Source of the DNA: Lachnospiraceae bacterium
GTDB lineage: Bacteria > Bacillota > Clostridia > Lachnospirales > Lachnospiraceae
Assembly (NCBI GenBank): GCA_910576125.1
Contig: CAJTHM010000004.1
Location: 240,869 to 304,868, forward strand
Length of the DNA: 64,000 nucleotides
Direction: 5' to 3'
Positions 7,940-17,277 of the stretch are shown in pieces (position 1 is the stretch's first letter; each line of letters starts with the position of its first letter). A program made the position numbers and the translations under genes. Under the pieces are notes generated by a model, which did no database searches, had not been told where the DNA came from, and saw only the letters and a program-made list of their open reading frames with translations.

Positions 7940-8827
7940 CTGCATATCGATGAGACTTATGTACAGGTGCTGAAGGAACCAGAGCGGAAGAACACTTCGG
8001 ATTCTTACATGTGGGTGTACTGCAGCATCAGGGACCAGGCAAGGCCGGTCCGGTATTTTGAGTACCAGCCGGGGAGGGGCGGAAAATATCCGGAAGCGTT
8101 TTTAAAAGGCTATACCGGATATATCCATACGGATGCTTATTCCGGGTACAATGGGGTGAAAGGGGTTACGAGATGCCTGTGCTACACCCACCTGCGACGC
8201 GCTTTCGTGGATGCGCTGCCCAAAGACATCCATGACCCGAAAGTCTCAAAACCCGCAGAGGCAGTCCTGCGGCTGAATAAGCTGTTTGAGATAGAAAAGG
8301 AACTGGAGAGCCTTCCCCCGGAACAGAAGAAAAAGGAACGGATCAACCGCGAGAAACCGCTTCTCGAGGCTTTTTGGTCATGGGCAGAGATAAACTCTGC
8401 CGGGGAACTGCCAAAGTCGAAGCTCCATACAGCTTTCCGGTATGCCCTGAACAACCGGCAGGAATTTTTCAATTATCTTGAAGATGGGAACTGTTCCATT
8501 AGTAATTCCCTTGCGGAGAATTGTATCCGCCCCTTTGTGATCGGCCGGAAGAACTGGCTGTTTGCGGGAAGTCCGAAGGGTGCTGCTGCAAGTGCAGGGA
8601 TCTATACCCTGGTCGAAACAGCGAAAGCCAATGGTCTGGATGCAATGAAATATATAAAATATATCCTGTCAGATATGCCAGGGAGTACATTTCTTGAAAA
8701 TCCGGAATATCTGGATGACTATCTGCCATGGGATCCCATGGTACAGGAACGGTGCCGATGACCACTGCCCTTTTATTATAGAGGGTTGGTGGTTATTTTT
8801 CTATCCACTATCTTATTTGACGCTTAC
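7938..8827 (+). mobile_element. IS66-family element, left part lost
   Basis: The right terminus is recognisable: read on the minus strand it starts GTAAGCGTCAAATAAG at 8827, the conserved IS66 end GTAAGCG. The left terminus and the first half of the transposase gene are missing. The next 8 bp (GGTACATC, 8828-8835) may be one half of the original target duplication. Confidence 0.8.
7940..8761 (+). pseudogene. IS66 transposase, C-terminal part
   Basis: The DDE catalytic core is present: first Asp in LHIDETYVQVLKEPERK, second in YIHTDAYSGYNGVKG, Glu in SISNSLAENCIRPFVIGRKN. The family's N-terminal helix-turn-helix, zinc-finger and leucine-zipper domains are absent, so it cannot transpose alone. 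Upstream codons in the same frame (SFTCMDSCGG) are not IS66 and mark the break. Confidence 0.85.
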
Positions 8828-8828
8828 G

Positions 8829-9248
8829 GTACATCTTTCAAAGGGGCAGAAACTAAACCGATTAAAGGAACTGTCAAAAATGTATGCCCTCTATGCGCCA
8901 ATCCAAGCCACCTATAAAGAGAGCCAATCGCTCAAAGGATTTGCGAAAATGAAATACGATAAGGAGCATAAAGACAGCTTATCGAAGTACCCCGAATTAA
9001 AGGAGCGTATGCAGAGCCTTTTACAGAACGGCGAGAAGATAACGCCGAAACAGTGGAAAGCCGAGATACAGTCTTTGCAATCTGAATATGACAATGTCAG
9101 CAAAGAGCAGACCAAGACCGCCACAGAATTAGCGTATGCGGAGATAATCAGCTACAATAAGAAAAACCTTGAGAGGGAGCTTCAGAACGAGAGCCGACAG
9201 CATAACAGACAACAAAACAAGACTAGGCGGAGGGAGGAAGAAATTTAA
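8829..9248 (+). pseudogene. Relaxase C-terminal remnant
   Basis: Reads LKELSKMYALYAPIQATYKE, then KFAKMKYD-type helices and ELAYAEIISYNKKNLEREL, ending RQQNKTRRREEEI. This charged coiled C terminus is typical of relaxases of Firmicutes conjugative transposons, but the catalytic N-terminal domain is gone, displaced by the IS66 end at 8827. It differs from the other three relaxases in the window. Confidence 0.65.
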
Positions 9249-9259
9249 TGTGAATTTTA

Positions 9260-9288
9260 TTGTAAAGACAGGCGTTTTTTTGTATAAT
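9260..9288 (+). promoter_or_regulatory. SigmaA-type promoter
   Basis: TTGTAA (9260-9265), 17-bp spacer, TATAAT (9283-9288). It drives the nuclease/transposase gene and suggests a transcript start near 9295. Confidence 0.65.
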
Positions 9289-9355
9289 TGAAGTGTGGCA
9301 GGAACAGGATATATCGTATCTTATGTCACAGATTTTTAGAAATCGAGGTGTTAAA

Positions 9356-10216
9356 GTGCAGGACGATACAAAACAGATAGAGGAAGTCATGGCAAAACGT
9401 ACAGCAAAAAACAGCGTATTCCTTGACCTTTTTCAAAACAAGAGTTATCTGCTAAAGCTATATAAAACGCTCCACCCAGAGGACACCACAGCGACAGAAG
9501 ACTCCCTTACAGATGTGACGATCACAAATGTATTGACGGATAATCTGTATAACGATTTAGGCTTTATTGCTAATAATAAGCTGATGATACTTGTGGAGGC
9601 ACAATCTACATGGACAGTGAATATTTTAGTAAGAGTTTTGCTGTATCTAGCGCAAAGCTATCACGAATATTTTCAGCGTACCTGCCAAGACTATTACAAA
9701 AGCAGGAAAGTAAAAATGCCAAAGCCCGAACTTTATGTAATTTTTACGGGAAACAAAGGGAGGAAACCCGATAAAATATCTTTGTCTAAAGAATTTTTTG
9801 AGGGTGCGGATATAGATATTGAGGTAAAAGCAAAAGTTATCTATGAAAGCGATACAGATGATATTATCAACCAGTACATTATTTTCTGCAAAGTTTTTAA
9901 CGAGCAGACAAAACAGCATGGAATGACACAAAAGGCAGTTATGGAAACAATCCGCATATGCAAAGACAGGAATGTTTTAAGGGAATATTTAGCGCAGAGA
10001 GAAAAGGAGGTTGTGACAATTATGATGAGTTTGTTTGATGAAGAACAGATTATGAAATCATTTATCAGAAGCGAAAGGCATGACGCAGACAGGGAAACCG
10101 CAGAAAGAATGATTAAAGATGGAGAACTTTCTCTTGAAAAGATTGCACGTTATGTTCCTGCATTATCAATGGAGGAATTAAAGGAGCTTGAAGCCGAGAT
10201 TATACAGTTGGCGTAA
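9356..10216 (+). CDS. Rpn-like PD-(D/E)XK nuclease family transposase
   Basis: 286-aa protein of the Rpn/PD-(D/E)XK nuclease class, proteins linked to DNA breakage and horizontal recombination. Visible elements: SVFLDLFQNKSYLLKLYKTL, the putative acidic/catalytic stretch KLMILVEAQSTW (E-x-Q form of the E-x-K motif) after ITNVLTDNLYNDLGF, and the C-terminal DRETAERMIKDGELSLEKIA, typical of this family. I prefer GTG 9356 (VQDDTKQIEEVMAKR) because GAGGTG precedes it and the predicted transcript begins near 9295; ATG 9389 is possible. A terminator follows at 10253-10293. It is probably independent cargo in the old transposon. Confidence 0.75.
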   Translation: MQDDTKQIEEVMAKRTAKNSVFLDLFQNKSYLLKLYKTLHPEDTTATEDSLTDVTITNVLTDNLYNDLGFIANNKLMILVEAQSTWTVNILVRVLLYLAQSYHEYFQRTCQDYYKSRKVKMPKPELYVIFTGNKGRKPDKISLSKEFFEGADIDIEVKAKVIYESDTDDIINQYIIFCKVFNEQTKQHGMTQKAVMETIRICKDRNVLREYLAQREKEVVTIMMSLFDEEQIMKSFIRSERHDADRETAERMIKDGELSLEKIARYVPALSMEELKELEAEIIQLA

Positions 10217-10252
10217 TCGGTAAAACAATTTAATATCAATAAAACAGCGTAA

Positions 10253-10293
10253 AGGCGCATGGAACAGTGAATTGTAAACCATGCGTCTTTTTT
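10253..10293 (+). terminator. Rho-independent terminator
   Basis: GCGCATGG and CCATGCGT arms around a 16-nt loop, followed by TTTTTTT, just downstream of the nuclease gene. Confidence 0.8.
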
Positions 10294-10312
10294 TACGCCC
10301 AAAAGGAGGAAC

Positions 10313-10393
10313 ATGAGCGACAACATTCAGTTTAACACGAAGAAAGGCGGCTGTATATGGAAATTACATATCATTGGGAAGGCGACTATCTGA
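10313..10393 (+). CDS. 26-codon leader ORF overlapping tnpV
   Basis: ATG with an AGGAGG site 3 nt upstream (spacing is short); the product MSDNIQFNTKKGGCIWKLHI... ends 34 nt inside tnpV in another frame. This arrangement suits translational coupling of tnpV. No family recognised. Confidence 0.4.
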   Translation: MSDNIQFNTKKGGCIWKLHIIGKATI

Positions 10394-10710
10394 TTCCCAA
10401 CCTCAAACTTTCGGATACAACGGAGTATCAGATTGGGAAGTATGGAAGAATGAGGAAACGTTTTTTAGAAGAAAACCACAGGGGCATTTATTCGTATATG
10501 ATTCTGTCGGAAACCTTATGGAAGCATCTTGCAGAGATTGATGAAGAATGTAATGAGATGATGGACAGGCTTGTGGGGCAGATGGCAAAGAAAGAGGGCG
10601 TAACGGAGCAGCTTAAATCTGATGACTGGCTCTGCTGGCTTCAGAAGATGAACAGCATTAGGAGCAGGGCGGAGGAAATAGTGCTGCACGATCTGGTATA
10701 TTCCCTTTAG
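10357..10710 (+). CDS. tnpV: Transposon-encoded protein TnpV
   Basis: 117-aa protein of the TnpV family found in Tn4451-type and other mobilizable transposons of Clostridia; molecular role unknown. Family marks: YLIPNLKL then IGKYGRMRKRFLEENHRG, and the C-terminal LQKMNSIRSRAEEIVLHDLVY. A second full copy (45759-46136) and a dead fragment (61415-61520) lie elsewhere in the window, each in a different element. ATG 10357 lies inside the upstream leader ORF. Confidence 0.85.
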   Translation: MEITYHWEGDYLIPNLKLSDTTEYQIGKYGRMRKRFLEENHRGIYSYMILSETLWKHLAEIDEECNEMMDRLVGQMAKKEGVTEQLKSDDWLCWLQKMNSIRSRAEEIVLHDLVYSL

Positions 10711-10733
10711 TTTTATTCTGGTTTTAAGTTTTG

Positions 10734-10813
10734 TAGCATGAGGCGCAGATGATGTCAAGACACCGGCTTCGTCTCGCCTGCGGCGGTCTTGACATCATCT
10801 GCGCCTCATGCTA
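10734..10813. repeat. Large palindrome: perfect 27-bp arms, 26-nt loop
   Basis: Arms 10734-10760 and 10787-10813 (TAGCATGAGGCGCAGATG... and its exact complement). The loop begins CACCGGC and ends GCGGCGG and can pair a little further. It follows the tnpV stop codon with no T run, so it is more likely a recombination, transfer or protein-binding structure than a plain terminator. Confidence 0.85.
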
Positions 10814-10822
10814 TGGAGTGGT

Positions 10823-10849
10823 CAATGGGGGAACAAAGTTCCCCCATTG
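10823..10849. repeat. Perfect 12-bp inverted repeat, 3-nt loop
   Basis: CAATGGGGGAAC, AAA, GTTCCCCCATTG; starts 9 bp after the large palindrome. Could terminate either neighbouring gene. Confidence 0.8.
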
Positions 10850-10961
10850 CATTAAAAATGCCAATGGCGATATTTTGGAAAAATCAAAATTGAGGATTGA
10901 CAGGAATCGAAAAATAGCTTATTATTGACAATAAGAAATGGGTTTTTACCGTACAGTGTTT

Positions 10962-11492
10962 TCACTCAAGCGGGCTGCTCGTTTCTTTTTTTATTGCCAG
11001 AATATCATACAGATACTTCCTGCCATCATTCGCATGACGGACAAGCATACTTGCTGAATAAATATTATGTCTTGCTATTTTCCCTGTTTTGTCATCATAT
11101 ACGGGCAATGCAAATCTGATGTTGTAGCGATACCATCCATATACCGCATCTGTTTTGTGCTTTTCTTTCCGGTTTGCTTCATGTTTTGGATTGGTGGCTA
11201 TTCTTATAAGTTCAGGAACAGCCTGTGAAGCATTTGCCTTAGCCTTTGCAACGGCGCCTTTTAAGGCGATACGGCTTTCTGAACTTGCGTATTCATCGGG
11301 AAAATCTGCCGAAATATATATTTTTTCAGAAGTTTCCTCAATTTCGTAAAAATCTCCGATATACTCTTTCAGGTATTCTTCGACAGCCGTCCAGTCATCC
11401 CGCACTTTTGCCTTGAAACGGATATCGTTAATCAGGACCAGCTTTTTACCGTCCGCATCGGTTATGATATTTACATTCCTGTTTTCAATCAT
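10962..11492 (-). CDS. Probable BECR-fold (barnase/EndoU/RelE-like) mobile-element protein
   Basis: 176-aa protein. The C-terminal half (KHKTDAVYGWYRYNIRFAL, then HNIYSASMLVRHANDGRKYLYDI) resembles the BECR-type nuclease-like domains attached to large polyvalent proteins of mobile elements, where a His, a Tyr-rich strand and the terminal YDI strand recur. The N-terminal half (VNIITDADGKKLVLINDIRF) is a beta-rich region I do not recognise. ATG 11492 (MIENRN) is used, with GAAAGGG upstream; it overlaps the end of the upstream gene by 8 bp. Function is inferred only: nuclease, inhibitor or structural relic are all possible. Confidence 0.5.
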   Translation of the reverse strand: MIENRNVNIITDADGKKLVLINDIRFKAKVRDDWTAVEEYLKEYIGDFYEIEETSEKIYISADFPDEYASSESRIALKGAVAKAKANASQAVPELIRIATNPKHEANRKEKHKTDAVYGWYRYNIRFALPVYDDKTGKIARHNIYSASMLVRHANDGRKYLYDILAIKKETSSPLE

Positions 11493-12399
11493 CTCTTTTG
11501 TTCCCTTTCTTCTTTCCCCTTGATTTGTAGACATTAAACTGGTTCTTGCACTTCTGGCTGCAAAACTCATTCCCCTTCCGACTTGCGACAAAGGCTTTCT
11601 TACAGTGTTTGCACATGCGCATATCACTGTCCTTATCCGTGAGCATGAATGAGAAGCACATCTGCACCATGACGAGCAGGGAATGGAAATCCCATACAAT
11701 AACGGGCGAATCCTTTTCAAGCGCAATCCGGTAAGTCGGGGCTACGCCGCCGAAAGCGAAAATGCCTTGATGGTACAGGCTGCGCGTCTGTTCGTCAATC
11801 GTATCATAATCCATGTAATAAAGAAAGCTCGTCATAAAGGTAAACGCCCAGTCGGTAAATTCCTTTACAAGCCAGTCGTATCTTTCCGCATAGTCCTTCT
11901 GCAGTTCCATTGCCACAGCCTGTGGCGCATTCCCCATAGCCATCGTGATCGCAATACCCTCACGGTCAGTCACAGTCCATCCCGATTCTACGCCATTCTT
12001 TTTGAAATCAGGCTTGTCAAAAGGGTAGAAATAGGCGAGATAGTCCTCTGTAGGGAGGGATTCTTCCTTTATAAAGTGGTTCTTTGGAAGATACACCGAT
12101 TCATAAGTAATGAAGTCCGCTGTTGTCGGGAGGGCTGTCATAAAGCCGAGAAAACCATATTTTTTGGTAAAGTCAAGCACAGCTTCCATCAATGCTTCTT
12201 CCGGTACTTTGTGCATGGCGGCAAGCCCGACATTTATGGCATCAATGACAAGCTGTTCCGCTTCCTGTATGGGATGGTACATTTCAGGTCTGGCATCTTT
12301 GGAAACTGTTATGTAGAGGTTACTGTCACTGCCTGTCTTATATTCATAGCTATTGTACCGAATCCACGGCGCGCTGGTACGTTCAAATAAATTCTTCAT
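11485..12399 (-). CDS. DUF6076-like protein with C-terminal zinc ribbon
   Basis: 304-aa cytoplasmic protein ending in a CGNR-type zinc ribbon: MCKHCKKAFVASRKGNEFC then SQKCKNQFNVYKSRGKKKG, that is C-x2-C ... C-x3-C followed by a basic tail. The N-terminal 240 residues are helical without a known motif (for example AEQLVIDAINVGLAAMHKV). Start 12399 is chosen because GGAGC lies 9 nt upstream; an earlier ATG lacks a site. It is coupled to the BECR-like gene. The zinc ribbon suggests nucleic-acid binding, but the role is unknown. Confidence 0.6.
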   Translation of the reverse strand: MKNLFERTSAPWIRYNSYEYKTGSDSNLYITVSKDARPEMYHPIQEAEQLVIDAINVGLAAMHKVPEEALMEAVLDFTKKYGFLGFMTALPTTADFITYESVYLPKNHFIKEESLPTEDYLAYFYPFDKPDFKKNGVESGWTVTDREGIAITMAMGNAPQAVAMELQKDYAERYDWLVKEFTDWAFTFMTSFLYYMDYDTIDEQTRSLYHQGIFAFGGVAPTYRIALEKDSPVIVWDFHSLLVMVQMCFSFMLTDKDSDMRMCKHCKKAFVASRKGNEFCSQKCKNQFNVYKSRGKKKGNKRDD

Positions 12400-12521
12400 A
12401 AAAAATCTGCTCCAATCCATCAATCCTGCCACATCATCTGATGTAATATCTTCTATATTATAAATGGTTACTTATTATTGGTCAAGCTGTTTGCGATTTT
12501 CAGTCAGGGCACATTTACATT

Positions 12522-13169
12522 CTAGGTTTTGGTCTGTTTGGTTTTCCTTTTCTTTTGGACACCATTATCAAGGAAATATTTTTCATCAAGTGTCATGGGC
12601 AGGTTGTTTTGTTTCCGGTATGCAAGTATGCCGCTGTAAAGTTTCCGTATCTTTTTCAGCGCAGTTTCCCTAATACCACGGATATTCCGGTCAGACTGTC
12701 TGATACTCTCTGCATATTCCAAGGTGGAATAGTCACGCAGGAACAGATAATAGAGCATATTTTTGAGATGCGGCTTTAGTTCCTTCAATATTTTCGATAA
12801 ATCCGTGTCTGTGACAAGCTCATGTATTGTTTCCGGGTGGTCAAATATAATATCGAGGAAATCGCCCGCAAGCATGAGCCTTCTTAAAATCATGTCATAG
12901 GAAGGGCTGTCGGAAAGGTATAATTCGTATGCACCCCGTTCCAAAGGGACAGTGGAGCGTCCGATCTCATGGTCTCTTTCCTTCCGCTCCCTGTTGGCGT
13001 CCAGTTTGTCCCACCAGTACAGCACATTTTCAAAGTCAGCTTCCGTCCTTGCGCTTTCCTCAATACGTCGGATTGCAAGAGCGCGGGCTTCACGGTGGAG
13101 CATATCCCTGTCCGCTTCCGTTATGAAATTCTGCTCCCTGAATGTGGGGAGTTCAGCGTATTTTGGCAT
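12522..13169 (-). CDS. Sigma-factor-like helix-turn-helix protein
   Basis: 215-aa protein whose C-terminal part (LFLRDYSTLEYAESIRQSDR then NIRGIRETALKKIRKLY) looks like a sigma-70 region 4 helix-turn-helix: xxTLEYAESIxxSxRNIRxIxxxALKKIR. The N-terminal part is helical with no recognisable region 2. Proteins of this type act as transcription regulators on mobilizable transposons. It heads a minus-strand group with the zinc-ribbon and BECR-like genes and is divergent from tnpW/tnpX. Confidence 0.55.
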   Translation of the reverse strand: MPKYAELPTFREQNFITEADRDMLHREARALAIRRIEESARTEADFENVLYWWDKLDANRERKERDHEIGRSTVPLERGAYELYLSDSPSYDMILRRLMLAGDFLDIIFDHPETIHELVTDTDLSKILKELKPHLKNMLYYLFLRDYSTLEYAESIRQSDRNIRGIRETALKKIRKLYSGILAYRKQNNLPMTLDEKYFLDNGVQKKRKTKQTKT

Positions 13170-13442
13170 TTATGGTCAGTCCTTTGCAAAAAAATAAAAA
13201 TTTGTAGCTGTTTTTTCAAAAACACTTCCGTTTTTATAGCCGTTTTCCTCCTATTAGTGAAAGAGTAATTCTTTTTAACTAAAAATCGGTTACACGAAAG
13301 GAGGGACAGACTATGGGATACGGATAAAACAAAAATCTGGTTACTAAGTACGGAAGTCAGGGGACTTAGCAGTTCCTTGAACAATTATAAGGGATATGCG
13401 TGTGAAGTGCAAGAAAAGACTGCACGCAAGAAAGGATTGCTA
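13170..13442 (+). promoter_or_regulatory. Divergent regulatory region and tnpW leader
   Basis: Contains a micro-ORF (13314-13328), a GGGGACTTAGCAG segment and A/T-rich promoter-like DNA near 13240-13290. The long leader ahead of tnpW suggests post-transcriptional control of the recombinase operon. Confidence 0.4.
13314..13328 (+). CDS. Four-codon leader peptide ORF (MGYG)
   Basis: ATG-GGA-TAC-GGA-TAA, preceded by a consensus AAGGAGG at 8-nt spacing. A ribosome site this good before a four-codon ORF suggests a regulatory leader rather than a coding gene. Confidence 0.45.
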
Positions 13443-14611
<1,169 letters not shown>

Positions 14612-14689
14612 AAACTTCTCTCCACATTGTATCGGTTTGGCAAATCCCGATTTGTCAAATAACACAAGCCAAGTATACCACCATTGCAG

Positions 14690-15034
14690 ACGGCTTTCAA
14701 CCCTCTTTTACAGGCGTTGACAGTAGTAGCAAGCAATGCCCCGGTATATACCCGGCGCAGCTTGTTGGTGGCCGGCGGCCCCCAAGCCCCCCAGTGCATC
14801 GGCGCAGCTCCGCCCGATGCACAAGCCGCCGTCAGCGTCTGCTGGTATATATCGACAGGGGAGGACACCCCGGCGGAGCCGCCCCCGGAGGGCGCACGGC
14901 TGCCGTCAGGCAGTACCACCATCGCGCCCTGGCAGGTGGTGGGTAAGTGCGCCCTAGCAGAGGGCCTATAAAGAGAACGGAGCGCCCAGGTCATCCCCGG
15001 ACGCTCCCGCTTCGGTTCCTTCCTGCTGGTCAAT
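14690..15034. other. GC-rich structured region without recognisable gene
   Basis: About 345 bp with strong GC content and local inverted repeats, for example GTGCATCGG and CCGATGCAC at about 14796-14824. A 141-codon minus-strand frame is open (MTSRKEPKRERPG...) but has no protein-like periodicity or ribosome site I can support. Could be a structured RNA or an end-proximal element of the adjacent mobile DNA. Confidence 0.35.
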
Positions 15035-15107
15035 CACCGCCTTTCCTGCCTGTGTCATTCTGCCACAAATGAACCGTCAGCCAATGTGTATTTGGATAGT
15101 GAAACAT

Positions 15108-15126
15108 CAGTGTACAAGGGGCTACA
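15108..15126 (+). repeat. ICE left terminal inverted repeat
   Basis: CAGTGTACAAGGGGCTACA; matches 16 of 19 bases with the complement of 54237-54255. Probably a recombinase arm site, 28 nt inside the proposed crossover. Confidence 0.55.
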
Positions 15127-15167
15127 AACGATATAAAGAAATGTTTCAGATATGCAGAGTGGAAAAG

Positions 15168-16673
15168 TCAGATTTTCCACTCTATTTTTACATACTCGCT
15201 GGTTGCACTGATTGATGAAATCAAGCCGTCCGTGGCTTTCCTCTTATCCTCAAAGCTGATATTCTCCCAGTCGTCCAGATAGCCGGACAGCAGATCAATC
15301 TGCTGCTGGGAAATAGTCTCCACGGATAAATCGGCAATGGCCTTTGTGATTTTCTGGCGGCGCGTGTCCAGTTCCTCGATTTTCTTGTTGGCGTAGGCAA
15401 GCAGGGTAGCGTTTGCCCCGGTCAGTGTATCAAGTAACTTTTCAATTTCCGCCTCTACCTGTGCCAGCTCCACTTGATAGGCGGTCAGCTTCGGGTTGGC
15501 CTTTTCCTCGCCGCCCCGGAGGTGCTTGAACTCCCGGAATTTCTCCCCCATAGCGGTAAATATAAACTGTTCAAATTCCACTTTACGGAGAGTGCCGCAC
15601 CCCGGACAGCCCTTGTGGTCGGACCGTTTATTGCACCGGAGGTATTCATAGCCGGAAGGGTTACGGGTGACTTTTAAAGCATAACCACATTTTCCGCATT
15701 TCACTTTTCCGGCCAGCCATGTGTTCCGGGCCTTCCGCCCGTTCTGGAAGGTGATGTTCGCCATGAGTTTTTTCCGGCATTTCAGCCAGGTGTCAGAGGA
15801 AACAATCCCTTCATGGGGAGCGATAACAAGTATCTGGTCTTTCAGGCTCCTGTCCTTGTCCTCCTTCACGTCCCGCCCCTGGTAGAGATAACAGCCGTTT
15901 GTCCCGGCGAAGTCGGCGGCATCATTGACGACTGCCGCCCCTTGGCTTTTGAAGAACTCATACAGTTCCAGGTCGGCCTGCGCGTATACCGGGTTGCGGA
16001 GCAGCTGGGAGAGGAAGGGACGGAACAGCGATTTTCCATGGACCTTGATGTCGTTTTCCTCAAAGTACCGGCTGATGTCCCCGAAGGAGGTCCCGGGCTC
16101 GGCGTACATTTCAAACATCAGGCGTACATGGTCGGCGGCTGCCGGGTCGGGCACCATCATTTTTGTGCGGATACCCTCAACCGTGGTCGGCTCCAGCCGG
16201 AAACCGTAGGGGGCCTGGCCGCTCATGTGGAAGCCTTTCAGGCACCGGGAATAGTAGGCGTCCGTGACGCGCTTCTGGATGGTCTCCCGTTCCAGCTGGG
16301 CGAACACAATGCAGATATTCAGCATGGCCCGCCCCATTGGGGTGGAGGTGTCGAACTTTTCCGTGGAGGAAACAAACTCCACGTCGTACTCCTGGAACAG
16401 CTCCATCATGTTCGCAAAATCCAGAATGGAGCGGCTGATCCGGTCCAGCTTGTAGACAATGACCCGCCGCACCTTTCCCTTGCGGATCTCGTCAAGCAGT
16501 TTCTGGAACTCGGGCCGGTCGGTGTTCTTCCCCGAATAGCCCTTGTCCTTGAAAATCTTGCAGCTGCCGCCTTTCAGCTCGTACTTGCAGAAGTCAATCT
16601 GGCTCTCAATACTGATACTGTCCTTGCGGTCAACGGACTGTCTGGCATAAATATAATCTTCTCTAATGTTCAT
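15168..16673 (-). CDS. Large serine recombinase of the ICE
   Basis: 501-aa site-specific recombinase that integrates and excises the ICE. Resolvase-type catalytic domain: catalytic Ser13 in YARQSVDRKDSISIESQ, arginine region VYKLDRISRSILDF, and FAQLERETIQKRV. Next comes the recombinase domain (APYGFRLEP ... LLRNPVY), a zinc ribbon (CGKCGYALKV ... CNKRSDHKGCPGC) and a coiled coil (LAQVEAEIEKLLDTL). AAGGAGCC precedes ATG 16673 and a TATAAT lies about 45 bp upstream. Its 3' end points at the ICE left terminus. The stop codon lies inside a GAGTGGAAAA/TTTTCCACTC hairpin. Confidence 0.92.
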   Translation of the reverse strand: MNIREDYIYARQSVDRKDSISIESQIDFCKYELKGGSCKIFKDKGYSGKNTDRPEFQKLLDEIRKGKVRRVIVYKLDRISRSILDFANMMELFQEYDVEFVSSTEKFDTSTPMGRAMLNICIVFAQLERETIQKRVTDAYYSRCLKGFHMSGQAPYGFRLEPTTVEGIRTKMMVPDPAAADHVRLMFEMYAEPGTSFGDISRYFEENDIKVHGKSLFRPFLSQLLRNPVYAQADLELYEFFKSQGAAVVNDAADFAGTNGCYLYQGRDVKEDKDRSLKDQILVIAPHEGIVSSDTWLKCRKKLMANITFQNGRKARNTWLAGKVKCGKCGYALKVTRNPSGYEYLRCNKRSDHKGCPGCGTLRKVEFEQFIFTAMGEKFREFKHLRGGEEKANPKLTAYQVELAQVEAEIEKLLDTLTGANATLLAYANKKIEELDTRRQKITKAIADLSVETISQQQIDLLSGYLDDWENISFEDKRKATDGLISSISATSEYVKIEWKI

Positions 16674-16760
16674 TGTAGGCTCCTTTCCTATGGGAATGGA
16701 GCTACCAACCTTACAAGTATATTATACCATTGATAGCCCCGGAGGGCAATGTTGTCGGGG

Positions 16761-16937
16761 TCAGCGCCGGCTCTGGCGGTACTTGCTGAACACGTCATAC
16801 AGACAGCGCTCAATCTCTTTTTTCCGCCTCTCCTTCTCTTTTGGGGAAAGCACCGGGGTAAGGCTTTCCAGCACAATAGTCTTTCCCTGGAAGGGGACGG
16901 TCCTTGTTTCTCTCTGGTAGGTTACAGATTGTACCAT
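16761..16937 (-). CDS. Small conserved ICE protein upstream of the recombinase
   Basis: 58-aa basic protein: MVQSVTYQRETRTVPFQGK, then LTPVLSPKEKERRKKEIERC and LYDVFSKYRQ. AAGGAGG lies 6 nt before ATG 16937. It occupies the same place relative to the recombinase as TnpW does in the other elements and may have a related role, but the sequence is not clearly TnpW. Function unknown. Confidence 0.6.
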   Translation of the reverse strand: MVQSVTYQRETRTVPFQGKTIVLESLTPVLSPKEKERRKKEIERCLYDVFSKYRQSRR

Positions 16938-17050
16938 CTGGGCCTCCTTTCCGAATCGGGGTTGAAGCCTTCCGTTTCCCTCTTGTCCTGTGGGGAAACA
17001 CGAAAAGGCAGCGCCCGGCAAAGAGCGCTGCCCCTTCGTCTTTCTCCACG

Positions 17051-17073
17051 CTTCGGGCCAGCTTGGCCCGAGG
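17051..17073. repeat. ICE palindrome copy 3
   Basis: Arms CTTCGGGCCA and TGGCCCGAGG, directly abutting the stop codon of the next small gene and 114 bp upstream of the recombinase-linked small gene. Confidence 0.8.
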
Positions 17074-17277
17074 TCAGGGCTGCCAGTGTTCATAATAGGC
17101 CGCCGCTTCCTCCACGGAGCAGAAGTCAAACACTTCGTACAGCTCTATAAGAATCTCCCGGATGTCCTTTGACTTATAGCCGCAGCTTTCCATCGCCTTG
17201 ATGACATACCCACGGCAGGCATTGTTACTCCATTTGTCTGTCAGCATGTCCTGGATTTCCTGCAAAGATTTTGCCAT
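17074..17277 (-). CDS. Small conserved ICE protein, unknown
   Basis: 67-aa acidic protein: MAKSLQEIQDMLTDKWSNNA, then KAMESCGYKSKDIREILIEL and YEVFDFCSVEEAAAYYEHWQP. Entirely helical in appearance, with no known motif. AAGGA lies 10 nt before ATG 17277; a GTG three codons earlier is possible. Small proteins of this form occur beside recombinase genes in Tn1549-type ICEs. Confidence 0.55.
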   Translation of the reverse strand: MAKSLQEIQDMLTDKWSNNACRGYVIKAMESCGYKSKDIREILIELYEVFDFCSVEEAAAYYEHWQP

